Source: Gemmatimonadota bacterium (lineage in GTDB: Bacteria; Gemmatimonadota; Gemmatimonadetes; Longimicrobiales; Gaopeijiaceae). Taken from it: 42,477 bases of DNA. The notes beneath the pieces were generated by a model, which had not been told where the DNA came from, searched no databases, and worked only from the letters and a program-made list of their open reading frames with translations. The stretch lies in assembly GCA_009692105.1 (NCBI GenBank), contig SHZS01000009.1, positions 1-42,477 on the forward strand, read 5' to 3'. Numbering within the stretch: position 1 is the first letter of the stretch; each line of letters starts with the position of its first letter. Made by a program: the position numbers and the translations under genes. Below are positions 34,303 through 41,920 of the stretch, piece by piece.

Positions 34303-35096
34303 GAACGCTGCCGGACTACTCCGTCCATTGCCGCCCGAAGCGACGACAGGAACGCAGCGCCCTTCGAGACCCCCCCTGCCCCGACCGCATCGAGCAGCGC
34401 ACTTCCCACGATGACCCCATCCGCGACTTCCGCGAGGAGCGCGGCGTGCTCGGGGGTCGAGACCCCGAACCCAACCGCGACAGGAAGATCCACGGCGGCC
34501 CGGATCGCCTCGATCTCTCGCGCGAGCTCGACCCGAAGCTCGGTCCGCGCGCCCGTGACTCCAGTGCGAGATAGGTAGTAGAGGTACCCCGAGGCCCCGC
34601 TGGCCACGACGGGAATCCGGTCAGTGGACGTCGTAGGAGCCAGAAGTCGGATCAGATCCAACCCGCTTCCCTGGACCGTCTCCTCCAGCTCGGGATCCGC
34701 GTTCGCGGGAAGATCCGTGATCAGGAGGCCGTCCGCGCCGGCCTCCCTCGCCGCGGACACGAAGGCCTCCAGCCCGAAGTGGTAGATCGGGTTCAGGTAG
34801 GTCATGAGGACGACGGGCGTGTCGGCCGATCGTCGGAACTCACGGAGGACGTCCAAGACCCCTCGGACGGTCATCCCCTTCCGCAAGGCCTCGAAGGTGG
34901 CCTTTTGGATGGTCGGTCCATCCGCCAGCGGGTCGGAGAAGGGGATCCCCAGCTCGATGAGGTCCGCGCCGGCCCCCGCAGCCGCATGGAGGAGCTCAAG
35001 ACTCTCCTGCCTGGAGGGGAATCCGGCGCAGCTGTACGGGATGAGTGCCGCCTCTCCCTTCGCCCGGCGCTCGGCGAACGCGGCCGCGATCCTCAA
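34299..35096 (-). CDS. trpA: Tryptophan synthase alpha chain
   Basis: This subunit cleaves indole-3-glycerol phosphate to indole, which passes to TrpB. The 265-residue TIM barrel has E48 and D59 in LIELGIPFSDPLADGP as the catalytic pair. VVLMTYLNPIYHFG and ITDLPANADPE follow, and LPVAVGFGVSTPEHAALL is the phosphate site. It is preceded by, and overlaps (ATGA), the HD-GYP remnant. It ends on the same CTAG as the convergent NFACT gene. Confidence 0.96.
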   Translation of the reverse strand: MRIAAAFAERRAKGEAALIPYSCAGFPSRQESLELLHAAAGAGADLIELGIPFSDPLADGPTIQKATFEALRKGMTVRGVLDVLREFRRSADTPVVLMTYLNPIYHFGLEAFVSAAREAGADGLLITDLPANADPELEETVQGSGLDLIRLLAPTTSTDRIPVVASGASGYLYYLSRTGVTGARTELRVELAREIEAIRAAVDLPVAVGFGVSTPEHAALLAEVADGVIVGSALLDAVGAGGVSKGAAFLSSLRAAMDGVVRQRS

Positions 35097-35374
35097 GTCA
35101 CGTAGTCCGCGACCCTGATATCGTACTTCTCCGGATCGGTCGTCTTGATGATCGCGCGCTTGGGCTCTCCGGTCACAGGATTCAGCTCGTCCAGGCGGGC
35201 GACGACGGGCTCCGCCAGCGGGACTCCCATCGAATCGGCCAGGAGCTTCACTTCGGGCTGGTGAAGGCGCTTCGGGTCGGTGTTCGTTCGGGTCACGACC
35301 GCGAGCTCAAAGGTGTCCAGGATCACGAGGGTTCCCACCGGATAGACGCCGGTCGCCGTCATGAGCGCTTTCAC
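35093..35374 (-). pseudogene. C-terminal remnant of an HD-GYP-type phosphohydrolase within the trp cluster
   Basis: The 93-codon frame encodes only the conserved tail of an HD-GYP-like phosphohydrolase (ATGVYPVGTLVILDTFELA, then HQPEVKLLADSMGVP and EKYDIRVADYVT). The HD catalytic part is absent. Family-like sequence continues in frame upstream of the only start codon, a GTG: the codons at 35375-35386 read DPVL before VKALM. The gene was therefore longer. It still overlaps trpA by ATGA, so it may be translated and keep trpA coupled. It might also have been kept as a free domain. Confidence 0.6.
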
Positions 35375-35447
35375 TAGGACCGGATCGGATCCGCCCAGTC
35401 GAGCGTGTCGAGCCCCCCAGAGCCGGGGGACTCTCCGGGAATCTCCG

Positions 35448-36719
35448 TCACACGCGTCCCGCAGTTCGGTGTGTCACGAGGGCATGCGAATCCTGCGGCA
35501 GCCCGCGCCCCTCGACCCTAGCCACGTGAGCCACATCTTTGTCTCCCCGGCCGCTCAGGCAAAGAATAACCGGCCCACCCCCGATCTCGTCCCTCCCTGC
35601 CCCCAGGAGGTAGGCGACGGCGTGAGCCGTTTCGAGGGCCGGAATGATCCCTTCCAACTCCGACAGCCGATGGAAAGCCTCGAGCGCCGCGCCGTCTGTG
35701 ACCGAGACATAGCGCGCCCGACCAGCCTCCTTGAGAAAGGAATGTTCGGGTCCCACCCCGGGATAGTCCAGCCCCGCGGAGATCGAGTGAGCGGGAGCCA
35801 CCTGCCCGTCCGCGTCCTGGAGTAGGTACGAGAGCGATCCGTGCAGGATCCCGGGCGTGCCGGCCGCGAGGGAAGCCGAGTGACGCCCGGAGGCGATTCC
35901 CTCCCCCGCGGCCTCGACCCCGATGAGCGCGACCTCGGGGTCGTCCACGAAGGCATGGAAGGCCCCCATCGCGTTCGAGCCGCCCCCCACGCACGCGACG
36001 ATCGCCGAGGGAAGGCGTCCCTCCGTCGCGAGGATCTGCTCCCTTGCCTCCCTACCGATGACCGATTGGAAGTCCCGGACGATCCGTGGGAACGGGGCGG
36101 GCCCGACGACCGAACCGATGATGTAGTGGGTCGTCCGGACGTTCGTGACCCAGTCGCGGATCGCCTCGTTCGTCGCGTCCTTGAGGGTCCGCGTACCTGA
36201 CTCGACGGGGCGCACATCGGCTCCGAGCAACTCCATCCGGAAGACGTTCAGCGCCTGACGCTCGACGTCCTCGGTTCCCATGTAGACCACGCACTCCATG
36301 TCGAAGAGCGCGCACGCAGTCGCGGTCGCGACCCCGTGCTGCCCGGCGCCCGTCTCCGCGATGATCCGGCGCTTTCCCATGCGCCGCGCGAGGAGGGCCT
36401 GCCCGATCGTGTTGTTGATCTTGTGCGCCCCGGTGTGGTTCAGGTCCTCGCGCTTGAGATAGATGGCGCCCCATCCCACGGCGCCCTCCAGACGGCGCGC
36501 TCGCGTCAGGGGCGAGGGTCGACCTACGAAGTCCCGGAGGAGGGCATCGAACTCACTCTGGAACTCCGGGTCTGCGAGGGCCGCGACGTACGCGACCTCG
36601 AGCTCGTCCAGAGCCGCGATGAGGGTCTCGGGCACATAACGGCCCCCGAAGCGACCAAACCGCCGCTCCGGAATGGATCCGCCCAAGCTCTCACCCTTAC
36701 GCTGGAGACCTTTCTTCAT
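35448..36719 (-). CDS. trpB: Tryptophan synthase beta chain
   Basis: This PLP subunit joins indole and serine to make tryptophan. The 423-residue protein has [13 protein letters not shown], the PLP lysine K100 in HTGAHKINN, the catalytic Glu E122 in [13 protein letters not shown], and [14 protein letters not shown]. The ATG at 36719 has GGAGG about 12 nt upstream; a GTG at 36737 lies over that site and is the alternative. It is on the minus strand after trpF. Confidence 0.96.
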   Translation of the reverse strand: MKKGLQRKGESLGGSIPERRFGRFGGRYVPETLIAALDELEVAYVAALADPEFQSEFDALLRDFVGRPSPLTRARRLEGAVGWGAIYLKREDLNHTGAHKINNTIGQALLARRMGKRRIIAETGAGQHGVATATACALFDMECVVYMGTEDVERQALNVFRMELLGADVRPVESGTRTLKDATNEAIRDWVTNVRTTHYIIGSVVGPAPFPRIVRDFQSVIGREAREQILATEGRLPSAIVACVGGGSNAMGAFHAFVDDPEVALIGVEAAGEGIASGRHSASLAAGTPGILHGSLSYLLQDADGQVAPAHSISAGLDYPGVGPEHSFLKEAGRARYVSVTDGAALEAFHRLSELEGIIPALETAHAVAYLLGAGRDEIGGGPVILCLSGRGDKDVAHVARVEGRGLPQDSHALVTHRTAGRV

Positions 36720-36756
36720 GCCCGGGTCATCCTCCACCGATCTTCTGAATCAGGGT

Positions 36757-37449
36757 TCACGCGGGGCGCCCACGGTCCGGGTTTCCGGCTCCGCTTCCGT
36801 GCGAGGCCTCGGCATTCGCCTCGAGCGCCCTCCGAACGAAGGCCCGGATCCGATCCGGGTCCTTGACCCCCGCCTGGCGCTCGACCCCAGAACTCACGTC
36901 CACCAGGTCCGGCCGGAGCCGAGTGACGGCCTCCGCGACGTTCTCGGGCGAGAGTCCCCCACACACCCCGAGACGAAGCTGGTCGCCGAGATCGTCCCGC
37001 AGGGACGCGAGCGCTTCCCACGGGAACCGCGTTCCCGTACCCCCGAGCTCTGTCGGGTGCCAGGCGTCCAGGAGAACGAGGTCCGCTACCTCCGCGAATC
37101 GCTCGATCGCGCGTGTGATGTCGGCACTCGACCGCACCCGTATCGCCTTCCACAGCTCCCAGCTTCCGAGTCGCCGGAGCTCCGTCAGCTCTGCGGGACT
37201 CTCATCGCCGTGGAGCTGGATGACGCGTGCCCTGGACACGATCGCGGATCTCGCGACCTCCGCAGGCATCAGGTCCGCGGTGACGATCACCAGGGGAACG
37301 GAGAGCGACCCAGAAATGGACGCCGCCTGCTGGGCAGATACGACCCGCGGAGACCCGGGCACCAGCATCGCGCCCACATAGGATGCTCCCGCTGCTTCCG
37401 CCACCTGAGCATCCTCCAGGCGGGTCACCCCACAGATCTTGACCTTCAG
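36757..37449 (-). CDS. trpF: Phosphoribosylanthranilate isomerase with a CTG start
   Basis: This TIM-barrel isomerase converts PRA to CdRP. The 230-residue product from the CTG at 37449 begins with KVKICGVTRLEDA, where the cysteine of KICG is the family's catalytic base. A start at the next usable codon, GTG 37428, removes that motif. The CTG is preceded by AAAGGAGGAGGG about 6 nt upstream and overlaps the trpC stop by CTGA. Later parts (LGVCGGLSPENVAEAV, DLVDVSSGVERQAGVKD) are typical. The CTG start is strongly supported but unusual. Confidence 0.9.
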   Translation of the reverse strand: MKVKICGVTRLEDAQVAEAAGASYVGAMLVPGSPRVVSAQQAASISGSLSVPLVIVTADLMPAEVARSAIVSRARVIQLHGDESPAELTELRRLGSWELWKAIRVRSSADITRAIERFAEVADLVLLDAWHPTELGGTGTRFPWEALASLRDDLGDQLRLGVCGGLSPENVAEAVTRLRPDLVDVSSGVERQAGVKDPDRIRAFVRRALEANAEASHGSGAGNPDRGRPA

Positions 37450-38336
37450 GGCACCCTCCTCCTTTGGCCCAGCGACCTCCGGCGAAGCTCTTTCGGAACT
37501 CCCGAGAGCTCGCGGGCCTTGTCGCCCGGGGTGCCGGCGCGAAGCAGCGCCTCGCCCACGAGAATGGCGTCCACCCCGGCCCCACCCAACCGCTCGACAT
37601 CATGCCGACTCTGGATGCCGCTCTCCGACACGATGATCAGGTCGTCCGGAACGCGGGAAACGAGATCCAGCGTGATCTCGATACGGGTCCGGAAGGTCCC
37701 GAGGTCACGATTGTTGATGCCGAGCACCCGGGCACCGGCCCCGAGCCCCCGGTCCAGCTCCTCGGCGTCGTGGACCTCGACGAGCGCAGCCATGCCAAGC
37801 TCCTCCGCGAGGGACCGCAGCGCCGCGATCTCCGCATCGTCCAAGATTCGAACGATCAGAAGGATCGCGTCCGCTCCCGCCCCTCTCGACTCCCAAACCT
37901 GCTCTTCGCTCAGCACGAAGTCCTTACGTAGCACCGGGACCGCGATCGTGTTCCGCACGCGCTCCAAGTCCTCGAGGGCCCCCCCGAAGTACTCGCGGTC
38001 CGTGAGGACAGAGATCGCCGAGGCCCCAGAGTCCGCGTATTCGCGGGAGAGGGCCGCGGTATCGAGGCCCGGAAGGATCGCGCCTGCTCCCGGGGAGCGC
38101 CGCTTGATCTCAGCCACGAGCGCGACTGAGCCTCCGCGCCGCAGGGCGCGAGCAAAGTCACGAGGGGGAGAAGCCCTTTCGGCCCGAGACCGGAGCTCCC
38201 GCCTCTGGGGGCGGAGCCCCTCGATCTCGCGGCGCTTCGTGGCAACGATGCAGGCGAGGATGTCCTCTCTGGGCTCTCCCGACGACCCCGAAGCGGGACC
38301 AGACGGGTGCGTCCCGGGTGCTTGTGTTTCGGGCAA
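37446..38336 (-). CDS. trpC: Indole-3-glycerol phosphate synthase
   Basis: This enzyme closes the indole ring, forming indole-3-glycerol phosphate. The TIM barrel has IVATKRREIEGLR near the start, the catalytic lysine in LVAEIKRRSPGAG, VPVLRKDFVLSEEQVWES, GINNRDLGTF and IIVSESGIQSRHDV. No ATG or GTG lies near the family start. I use the TTG at 38336 (296 residues, about 30 more than usual). The only other in-frame start, TTG 38408, lies inside lexA. The start is uncertain. The coding start overlaps the lexA promoter region. Confidence 0.9.
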   Translation of the reverse strand: MPETQAPGTHPSGPASGSSGEPREDILACIVATKRREIEGLRPQRRELRSRAERASPPRDFARALRRGGSVALVAEIKRRSPGAGAILPGLDTAALSREYADSGASAISVLTDREYFGGALEDLERVRNTIAVPVLRKDFVLSEEQVWESRGAGADAILLIVRILDDAEIAALRSLAEELGMAALVEVHDAEELDRGLGAGARVLGINNRDLGTFRTRIEITLDLVSRVPDDLIIVSESGIQSRHDVERLGGAGVDAILVGEALLRAGTPGDKARELSGVPKELRRRSLGQRRRVP

Positions 38337-38378
38337 CCTTCGGGTATCCTTTATTTCGGTTCCTGTTCGGGGTATCCG
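38322..38378 (+). promoter_or_regulatory. lexA promoter with candidate direct-repeat operator
   Basis: TTGTGT (38322-38327), a 17-bp spacer and TATCCT (38345-38350) form a reasonable promoter for lexA. TTCGGGTATCC (38339-38349) overlaps the -10, and TTCGGGGTATCC (38366-38377) repeats it 27 bp later. I propose these as self-regulation sites; they do not match the GAAC-N4-GTTC or GTTC-N7-GTTC boxes. TTG 38336 of the divergent trpC lies within this region. Confidence 0.4.
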
Positions 38379-38394
38379 TTCATGGGAGGCACCG

Positions 38395-39003
38395 ATGGCG
38401 CTGACCAAAAGACAGAAGGAAATCCTCGACTATTTGAGTCGGTACATCGAGGATCACGGGTATGCGCCCAGCTTCGAGGAGATCGCGGGAGCGTTCGAGT
38501 ACGGCTCCCTGGCCACCGTCCACGAACATGTAAGCAATCTCGCTCGCAAGGGCTACATCCGGAAGGCATACAACGAGAGCCGCTCGATCGAGCTCGTCGA
38601 GGCAGGATCGGCGCCCTCAGGAGTGGAACTCCTCCTCCTCGGCGAGGTCGCCGCGGGACAGCCGATCGAGGCCATCCAGAATCGGGAATCCATCCTGGTT
38701 CCCCCCGACCTGCTGCGGAAAGGCGGAGAGAACTTCGTCCTGAGGGTCGTAGGAAATTCGATGATCGATGAGCAGATCCGGGACGGCGACTACATCATCG
38801 TGAACAGCCGGGCGACGGCCGAGGACGGGGAGATGGTGGTGGCCCTGATCGACGGGGAGTCCGCAACGGTCAAGAAGCTCTATCGCGAATCAGGAGGGCG
38901 TGTCCGGCTCCAGCCGGCGAACGAGGCGCTCGAGCCGATATTCTTCCCCGCGGAACGGGTCCGTATCCAGGGTGTGGTCGTGGGTGTGATCCGCCGATAC
39001 TAG
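38395..39003 (+). CDS. lexA: SOS repressor LexA
   Basis: LexA is the autocleaving repressor of the DNA-damage response. In the 202-residue protein the winged-helix domain comes first (KRQKEILDYLSRYIEDHGYA, then FEEIAGAFEYGS and VHEHVSNLARKGYIRK). The A87-G88 cleavage site in GEVAAGQP follows, then S122 in RVVGNSMIDEQIRDGDY and K160 in ATVKKLY as the Ser/Lys dyad. Their spacing matches E. coli (A84-G85, S119, K156). The ATG has GGGAGG 6 nt upstream. It is transcribed opposite to the trp genes between trpD and trpC. Confidence 0.96.
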   Translation: MALTKRQKEILDYLSRYIEDHGYAPSFEEIAGAFEYGSLATVHEHVSNLARKGYIRKAYNESRSIELVEAGSAPSGVELLLLGEVAAGQPIEAIQNRESILVPPDLLRKGGENFVLRVVGNSMIDEQIRDGDYIIVNSRATAEDGEMVVALIDGESATVKKLYRESGGRVRLQPANEALEPIFFPAERVRIQGVVVGVIRRY

Positions 39004-39019
39004 CACCGAGGAGGAAACC

Positions 39020-39214
39020 ATGCGCACGCCGTTCGCGGCCGGCTCCCTCTGCGGGAGCCTCTCGAAGCTGATCGTGACCCGGGGCACGGCCCTGCGGCCC
39101 CCACCCGGCCCATGGTCGCTAGCGGCCGTGATCAGGATCTCGGAGCGGCCTCTTGTCCCTAAGAGCTTCTCTAAGAGCTTCTCTCTGCCGACGACGCCTC
39201 CTTCAGCGCGTTGA
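39020..39214 (+). CDS. Small ORF after lexA with a strong ribosome site
   Basis: A 64-codon frame follows lexA by 16 bp and has a near-perfect GAGGAGGAAACC just before the ATG. The sequence (MRTPFAAGSLCGSLSKLIV and onwards) matches nothing I know. The second half runs into low-complexity sequence and the end of trpD on the other strand. It may be the start of a former lexA-operon gene whose remainder was lost. Confidence 0.3.
   Translation: MRTPFAAGSLCGSLSKLIVTRGTALRPPPGPWSLAAVIRISERPLVPKSFSKSFSLPTTPPSAR
39159..39182. repeat. Two tandem copies of a 12-bp unit at the trpD stop
   Basis: CTAAGAGCTTCT occurs twice in a row, and the second copy contains the trpD stop codon. The first copy lies just downstream of trpD. 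A local slippage duplication is the simplest reading. Confidence 0.6.
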
Positions 39215-40202
39215 GGGCACGAAGGGCCGCTCCGGAGGAGATGACTTCGCGAGCGCGCGCCACGCCCTCTCCGAGGGATCGGGAGGCGCCCGCCACGTAC
39301 AGACCGGCGGCAGCGTTCAGGAGCGTCACCGTAAGTGCCCCGCCCACGTCCCTTCCCTCGAGCACGCTAAGGATCCGGCCCGCATTCTCCTCGGGCGTCC
39401 CTCCGGCGATCTCTTCCGCGCTGGCGGTGGGGAGCCCCAGCTCCCCAAGGCCAACCTCGAACTCGTGGACCTCGCCATCGCGCAGCTCCGCCACCCGGGT
39501 CACCCCGAGGGGGCTCAACTCATCCATCCCTGGGGAGCCGTGGACGACCATCGCTCTCTCGTGCCCGAGTTCCTGGAGTGCCCTCGCGATGATGGGGACG
39601 GCATCCGGATCGGCGACGCCCACCACCTGCCGGCGGACTCCCGCCGGGTTCGTGAGCGGGCCAAGCAGGTTCATGATCGTGGGGATGCCCAACTCCTTCC
39701 GGACCGGGCCAACGTGCCGCATCGCCGGATGGAGGAGGGGAGCGAACATGAAGACGATCCCAGTCTTGGCAAGCACACGCCCCATCGCCTCGGGAGTGAG
39801 CTGGATGTTCACGCCCAGCGCCTCGAGCACATCCGCGCTCCCACTCCGGGACGTGAACGAGCGGTTTCCGTGCTTCGCGACCCCCACCCCCGCACCCGCC
39901 ACGACGAAGGCGGCCGCCGTCGAGATGTTGAACGTGCCCACGCTCCCGCCGCCCGTCCCGCACGTGTCCACCAGAACGCGGTCGGTCGGCGCCTGCACGC
40001 GGATCATCGCGCCCCTTAGCGCCTGAACCCCTCCGGCGACCTCGGCGGGCGCGTGTCCCTTGGTGCGAAGCCCGGCCAGGAGGGCCGCGATCTGCACCGG
40101 AGACGCCTGACCCGACATGACCTGGCCGAAGGCGGCCGCAGCTTCGGCGACCGTCAGATCGTGTCCATCGGTGACCTTCGCGATGAGCCGGGTTAGCTCC
40201 AT
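39171..40202 (-). CDS. trpD: Anthranilate phosphoribosyltransferase
   Basis: This is the second step of the tryptophan branch: it adds phosphoribosyl to anthranilate. The 343-residue protein has VDTCGTGGGSVGTFNIST (phosphoribosyl site), GVAKHGNRSFTSRSGSADVL, HPAMRHVGPVRKELG and IMNLLGPLTNPAG. It is separated from trpC by lexA on the other strand. trpE and trpG are not visible, so the first step must be encoded elsewhere. Confidence 0.97.
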   Translation of the reverse strand: MELTRLIAKVTDGHDLTVAEAAAAFGQVMSGQASPVQIAALLAGLRTKGHAPAEVAGGVQALRGAMIRVQAPTDRVLVDTCGTGGGSVGTFNISTAAAFVVAGAGVGVAKHGNRSFTSRSGSADVLEALGVNIQLTPEAMGRVLAKTGIVFMFAPLLHPAMRHVGPVRKELGIPTIMNLLGPLTNPAGVRRQVVGVADPDAVPIIARALQELGHERAMVVHGSPGMDELSPLGVTRVAELRDGEVHEFEVGLGELGLPTASAEEIAGGTPEENAGRILSVLEGRDVGGALTVTLLNAAAGLYVAGASRSLGEGVARAREVISSGAALRALNALKEASSAERSS

Positions 40203-40244
40203 ATCGCCCTTGTATGGTAAGGATTTTCAGCAGGCTACCGCACG

Positions 40245-40266
40245 CCCCGTGAACAAGTACACGGGG
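40245..40266. promoter_or_regulatory. Perfect inverted repeat between trpD and truA
   Basis: CCCCGTG (40245-40251) and CACGGGG (40260-40266) form a perfect 7-bp inverted repeat with an 8-nt spacer. It lies 43 bp upstream of the trpD start and 106 bp upstream of truA. It could be an operator for a dimeric regulator or a hairpin in the leader of trpD. Confidence 0.4.
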
Positions 40267-40337
40267 CCCGGGACACGGTCAACTCGCCCCCCTACCGTCG
40301 GGTGGTTGAGCGCCTCGCTCACGGGCTCGCAGCTCGC

Positions 40338-40365
40338 TTGACATCCCCTACCCCGGGTCTACCTT
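40338..40365 (+). promoter_or_regulatory. truA promoter
   Basis: A perfect -35 TTGACA (40338-40343), a 16-bp spacer and TACCTT (40360-40365) precede the truA GTG by 6 bp. Transcription would then start about at the GTG itself, and no ribosome site is visible, suggesting a leaderless mRNA. Confidence 0.45.
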
Positions 40366-40371
40366 TGCGGC

Positions 40372-41238
40372 GTGACATCCCCGGAGCTCCTTCGCTTCTG
40401 TCTGACGGTTCAGTACGACGGCTCGCCCTTCCACGGATGGCAGCGCCAGAAGGCCGACCGGACCGTGCAGGGCGAGCTGGAAGCGGTCCTCCTCGAGCTG
40501 ACGCGAGCACGCCGCCCGGTCGTGGGATCCGGACGCACGGACACGGGGGTCCACGCCCTCGGTCAGGTGGCTTCGGTCGAGGTTCCTGAGCGGTGGTCCG
40601 CGGCCCAGCTCAGGAGTGCAATGAATGCCCGACTGCCCGCCGAGATCTGGGTGTCCGAGGTGCGCCGGGCGGCACCCGGATTCCATCCGCGCTACGACGC
40701 AATCACTCGGAGCTACGAGTATCGGCTCGGAACGGACCGCGAGGCCGCATCGCCCTTCTGCCAGCGGTGGTGCTGGAACACTTCGGAAGACTCGCCAGAC
40801 CCGAGGCTCCTGGCCGAGGCGGCACAGATGATCAAGGGGGAACGGTCGTTCCGCAGCTTCGCGAAGGCCGGACAGCCCACCCGCGGCGAGCGCTGTCGCG
40901 TCATGGAGTCTGCGTGGTCCCCGTGGTCTACGGGAGCAGGCCCTGGGCTTCGCTTCCTCATTACAGCCGATCGATACCTTCACCACATGGTGCGCTATCT
41001 GGTGGGAACCATGGTGGAGGTGGCACGGGGGAGGCGGCCACTCCAGGACATGCGGGATCTCCTGGAGCACCCGGGCGGATCCCTGGTGACTTCGCCGCCC
41101 GCACCTCCGGAGGGGCTCTTTCTCCGGCGCGTGGAGTATCCCCCCGAGCGCATCGGGGATCACCCGGACCGTGCCCCCCAGCAGGACGGCGATCAGTGGG
41201 GCTCGGCTCGAACCCAAACGGTAGAGTGGAGCAGATGA
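40372..41238 (+). CDS. truA: tRNA pseudouridine synthase A
   Basis: TruA makes pseudouridine at tRNA positions 38-40. The 288-residue protein has YDGSPFHGWQRQ near the start, the catalytic Asp D57 in GSGRTDTGVHALGQVA, FHPRYDAITRSYEYRL, and YLHHMVRYLVGTMVEVARG. The GTG at 40372 begins at the conserved part. Its stop overlaps the next start (ATGA). It is likely transcribed from the promoter just upstream. Confidence 0.95.
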   Translation: MTSPELLRFCLTVQYDGSPFHGWQRQKADRTVQGELEAVLLELTRARRPVVGSGRTDTGVHALGQVASVEVPERWSAAQLRSAMNARLPAEIWVSEVRRAAPGFHPRYDAITRSYEYRLGTDREAASPFCQRWCWNTSEDSPDPRLLAEAAQMIKGERSFRSFAKAGQPTRGERCRVMESAWSPWSTGAGPGLRFLITADRYLHHMVRYLVGTMVEVARGRRPLQDMRDLLEHPGGSLVTSPPAPPEGLFLRRVEYPPERIGDHPDRAPQQDGDQWGSARTQTVEWSR

Positions 41239-41891
41239 AGATCTTTCTGGACACCGCGGATCTGGCCGAGATTCGGCGCGCCTCGGAGGCGGGGCTCATC
41301 GACGGGATCACGACAAACCCGTCCCTCATGGCCCAGGTGGCCGGGAAAGAAGATCCGAGAGGGATCTTCCTCGCGATCTGCGAAGCCGTGAACGGGCCGG
41401 TGTCTGCCGAGGTCGTTGCACTGGACGCCAAGGGGATGGTGAAGGAGGGGAAGAAGCTCGCGGCCATCCACGAGAACATCGTTGTGAAGGTCCCGCTCAC
41501 GGAGGAGGGCCTCCGGGCCTGCCGGAGCCTCCGCGGCGATGGGATCCGGGTCAACGTGACTCTCTGCTTCTCCGCCGTGCAGGCCATGCTCGCGGCCAAG
41601 GCGGGAGCCACGTACATCTCTCCCTTCGTGGGCCGCTTGGACGACGTCGGACAGAGCGGGATGGAGCTTGTCGAAGAGATCCGCTCGGTGTACGACGAGT
41701 ATGGCGTGGAGACGGAGATCCTCGCGGCCTCGCTCAGGCACCCCCGCCACGTCCTCGAGGCCATGCTCATCGGGGCCGACTGCGCGACCCTTCCTCCGAA
41801 GGTGCTGTACCAGCTCCTTAAGCACCCGCTCACGGACAAGGGGCTCGAGCAATTCATGGCGGACTGGAAGTCGCTCGGGAAGGAGCTATGA
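41235..41891 (+). CDS. Transaldolase-like fructose-6-phosphate aldolase (FSA/TalC type)
   Basis: This 218-residue protein is a small transaldolase-family aldolase: MKIFLDTADLAEIRRASEAG and GITTNPSLMAQVAGK at the start, and the Schiff-base lysine K85 in NIVVKVPLTEEG. RVNVTLCFSAVQAMLAAKAG, ISPFVGRLDDVG and ILAASLRHPRHVLEA follow. K85 has the same number as in E. coli FSA. Whether it acts as transaldolase or FSA is not separable by eye. It overlaps truA by 4 nt. Confidence 0.92.
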   Translation: MKIFLDTADLAEIRRASEAGLIDGITTNPSLMAQVAGKEDPRGIFLAICEAVNGPVSAEVVALDAKGMVKEGKKLAAIHENIVVKVPLTEEGLRACRSLRGDGIRVNVTLCFSAVQAMLAAKAGATYISPFVGRLDDVGQSGMELVEEIRSVYDEYGVETEILAASLRHPRHVLEAMLIGADCATLPPKVLYQLLKHPLTDKGLEQFMADWKSLGKEL

Positions 41892-41920
41892 GCCCCAAGG
41901 ATGAGGTGGGCCGCGGATGA
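41888..41920 (+). CDS. Ten-residue linking ORF between the aldolase gene and purB
   Basis: The short frame MSPKDEVGRG starts within the stop of the upstream gene (ATGA at 41888-41891) and ends in a TGA that overlaps the purB ATG (41917-41920). It could relay ribosomes between the two genes. It may also be fortuitous. Confidence 0.25.
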   Translation: MSPKDEVGRG

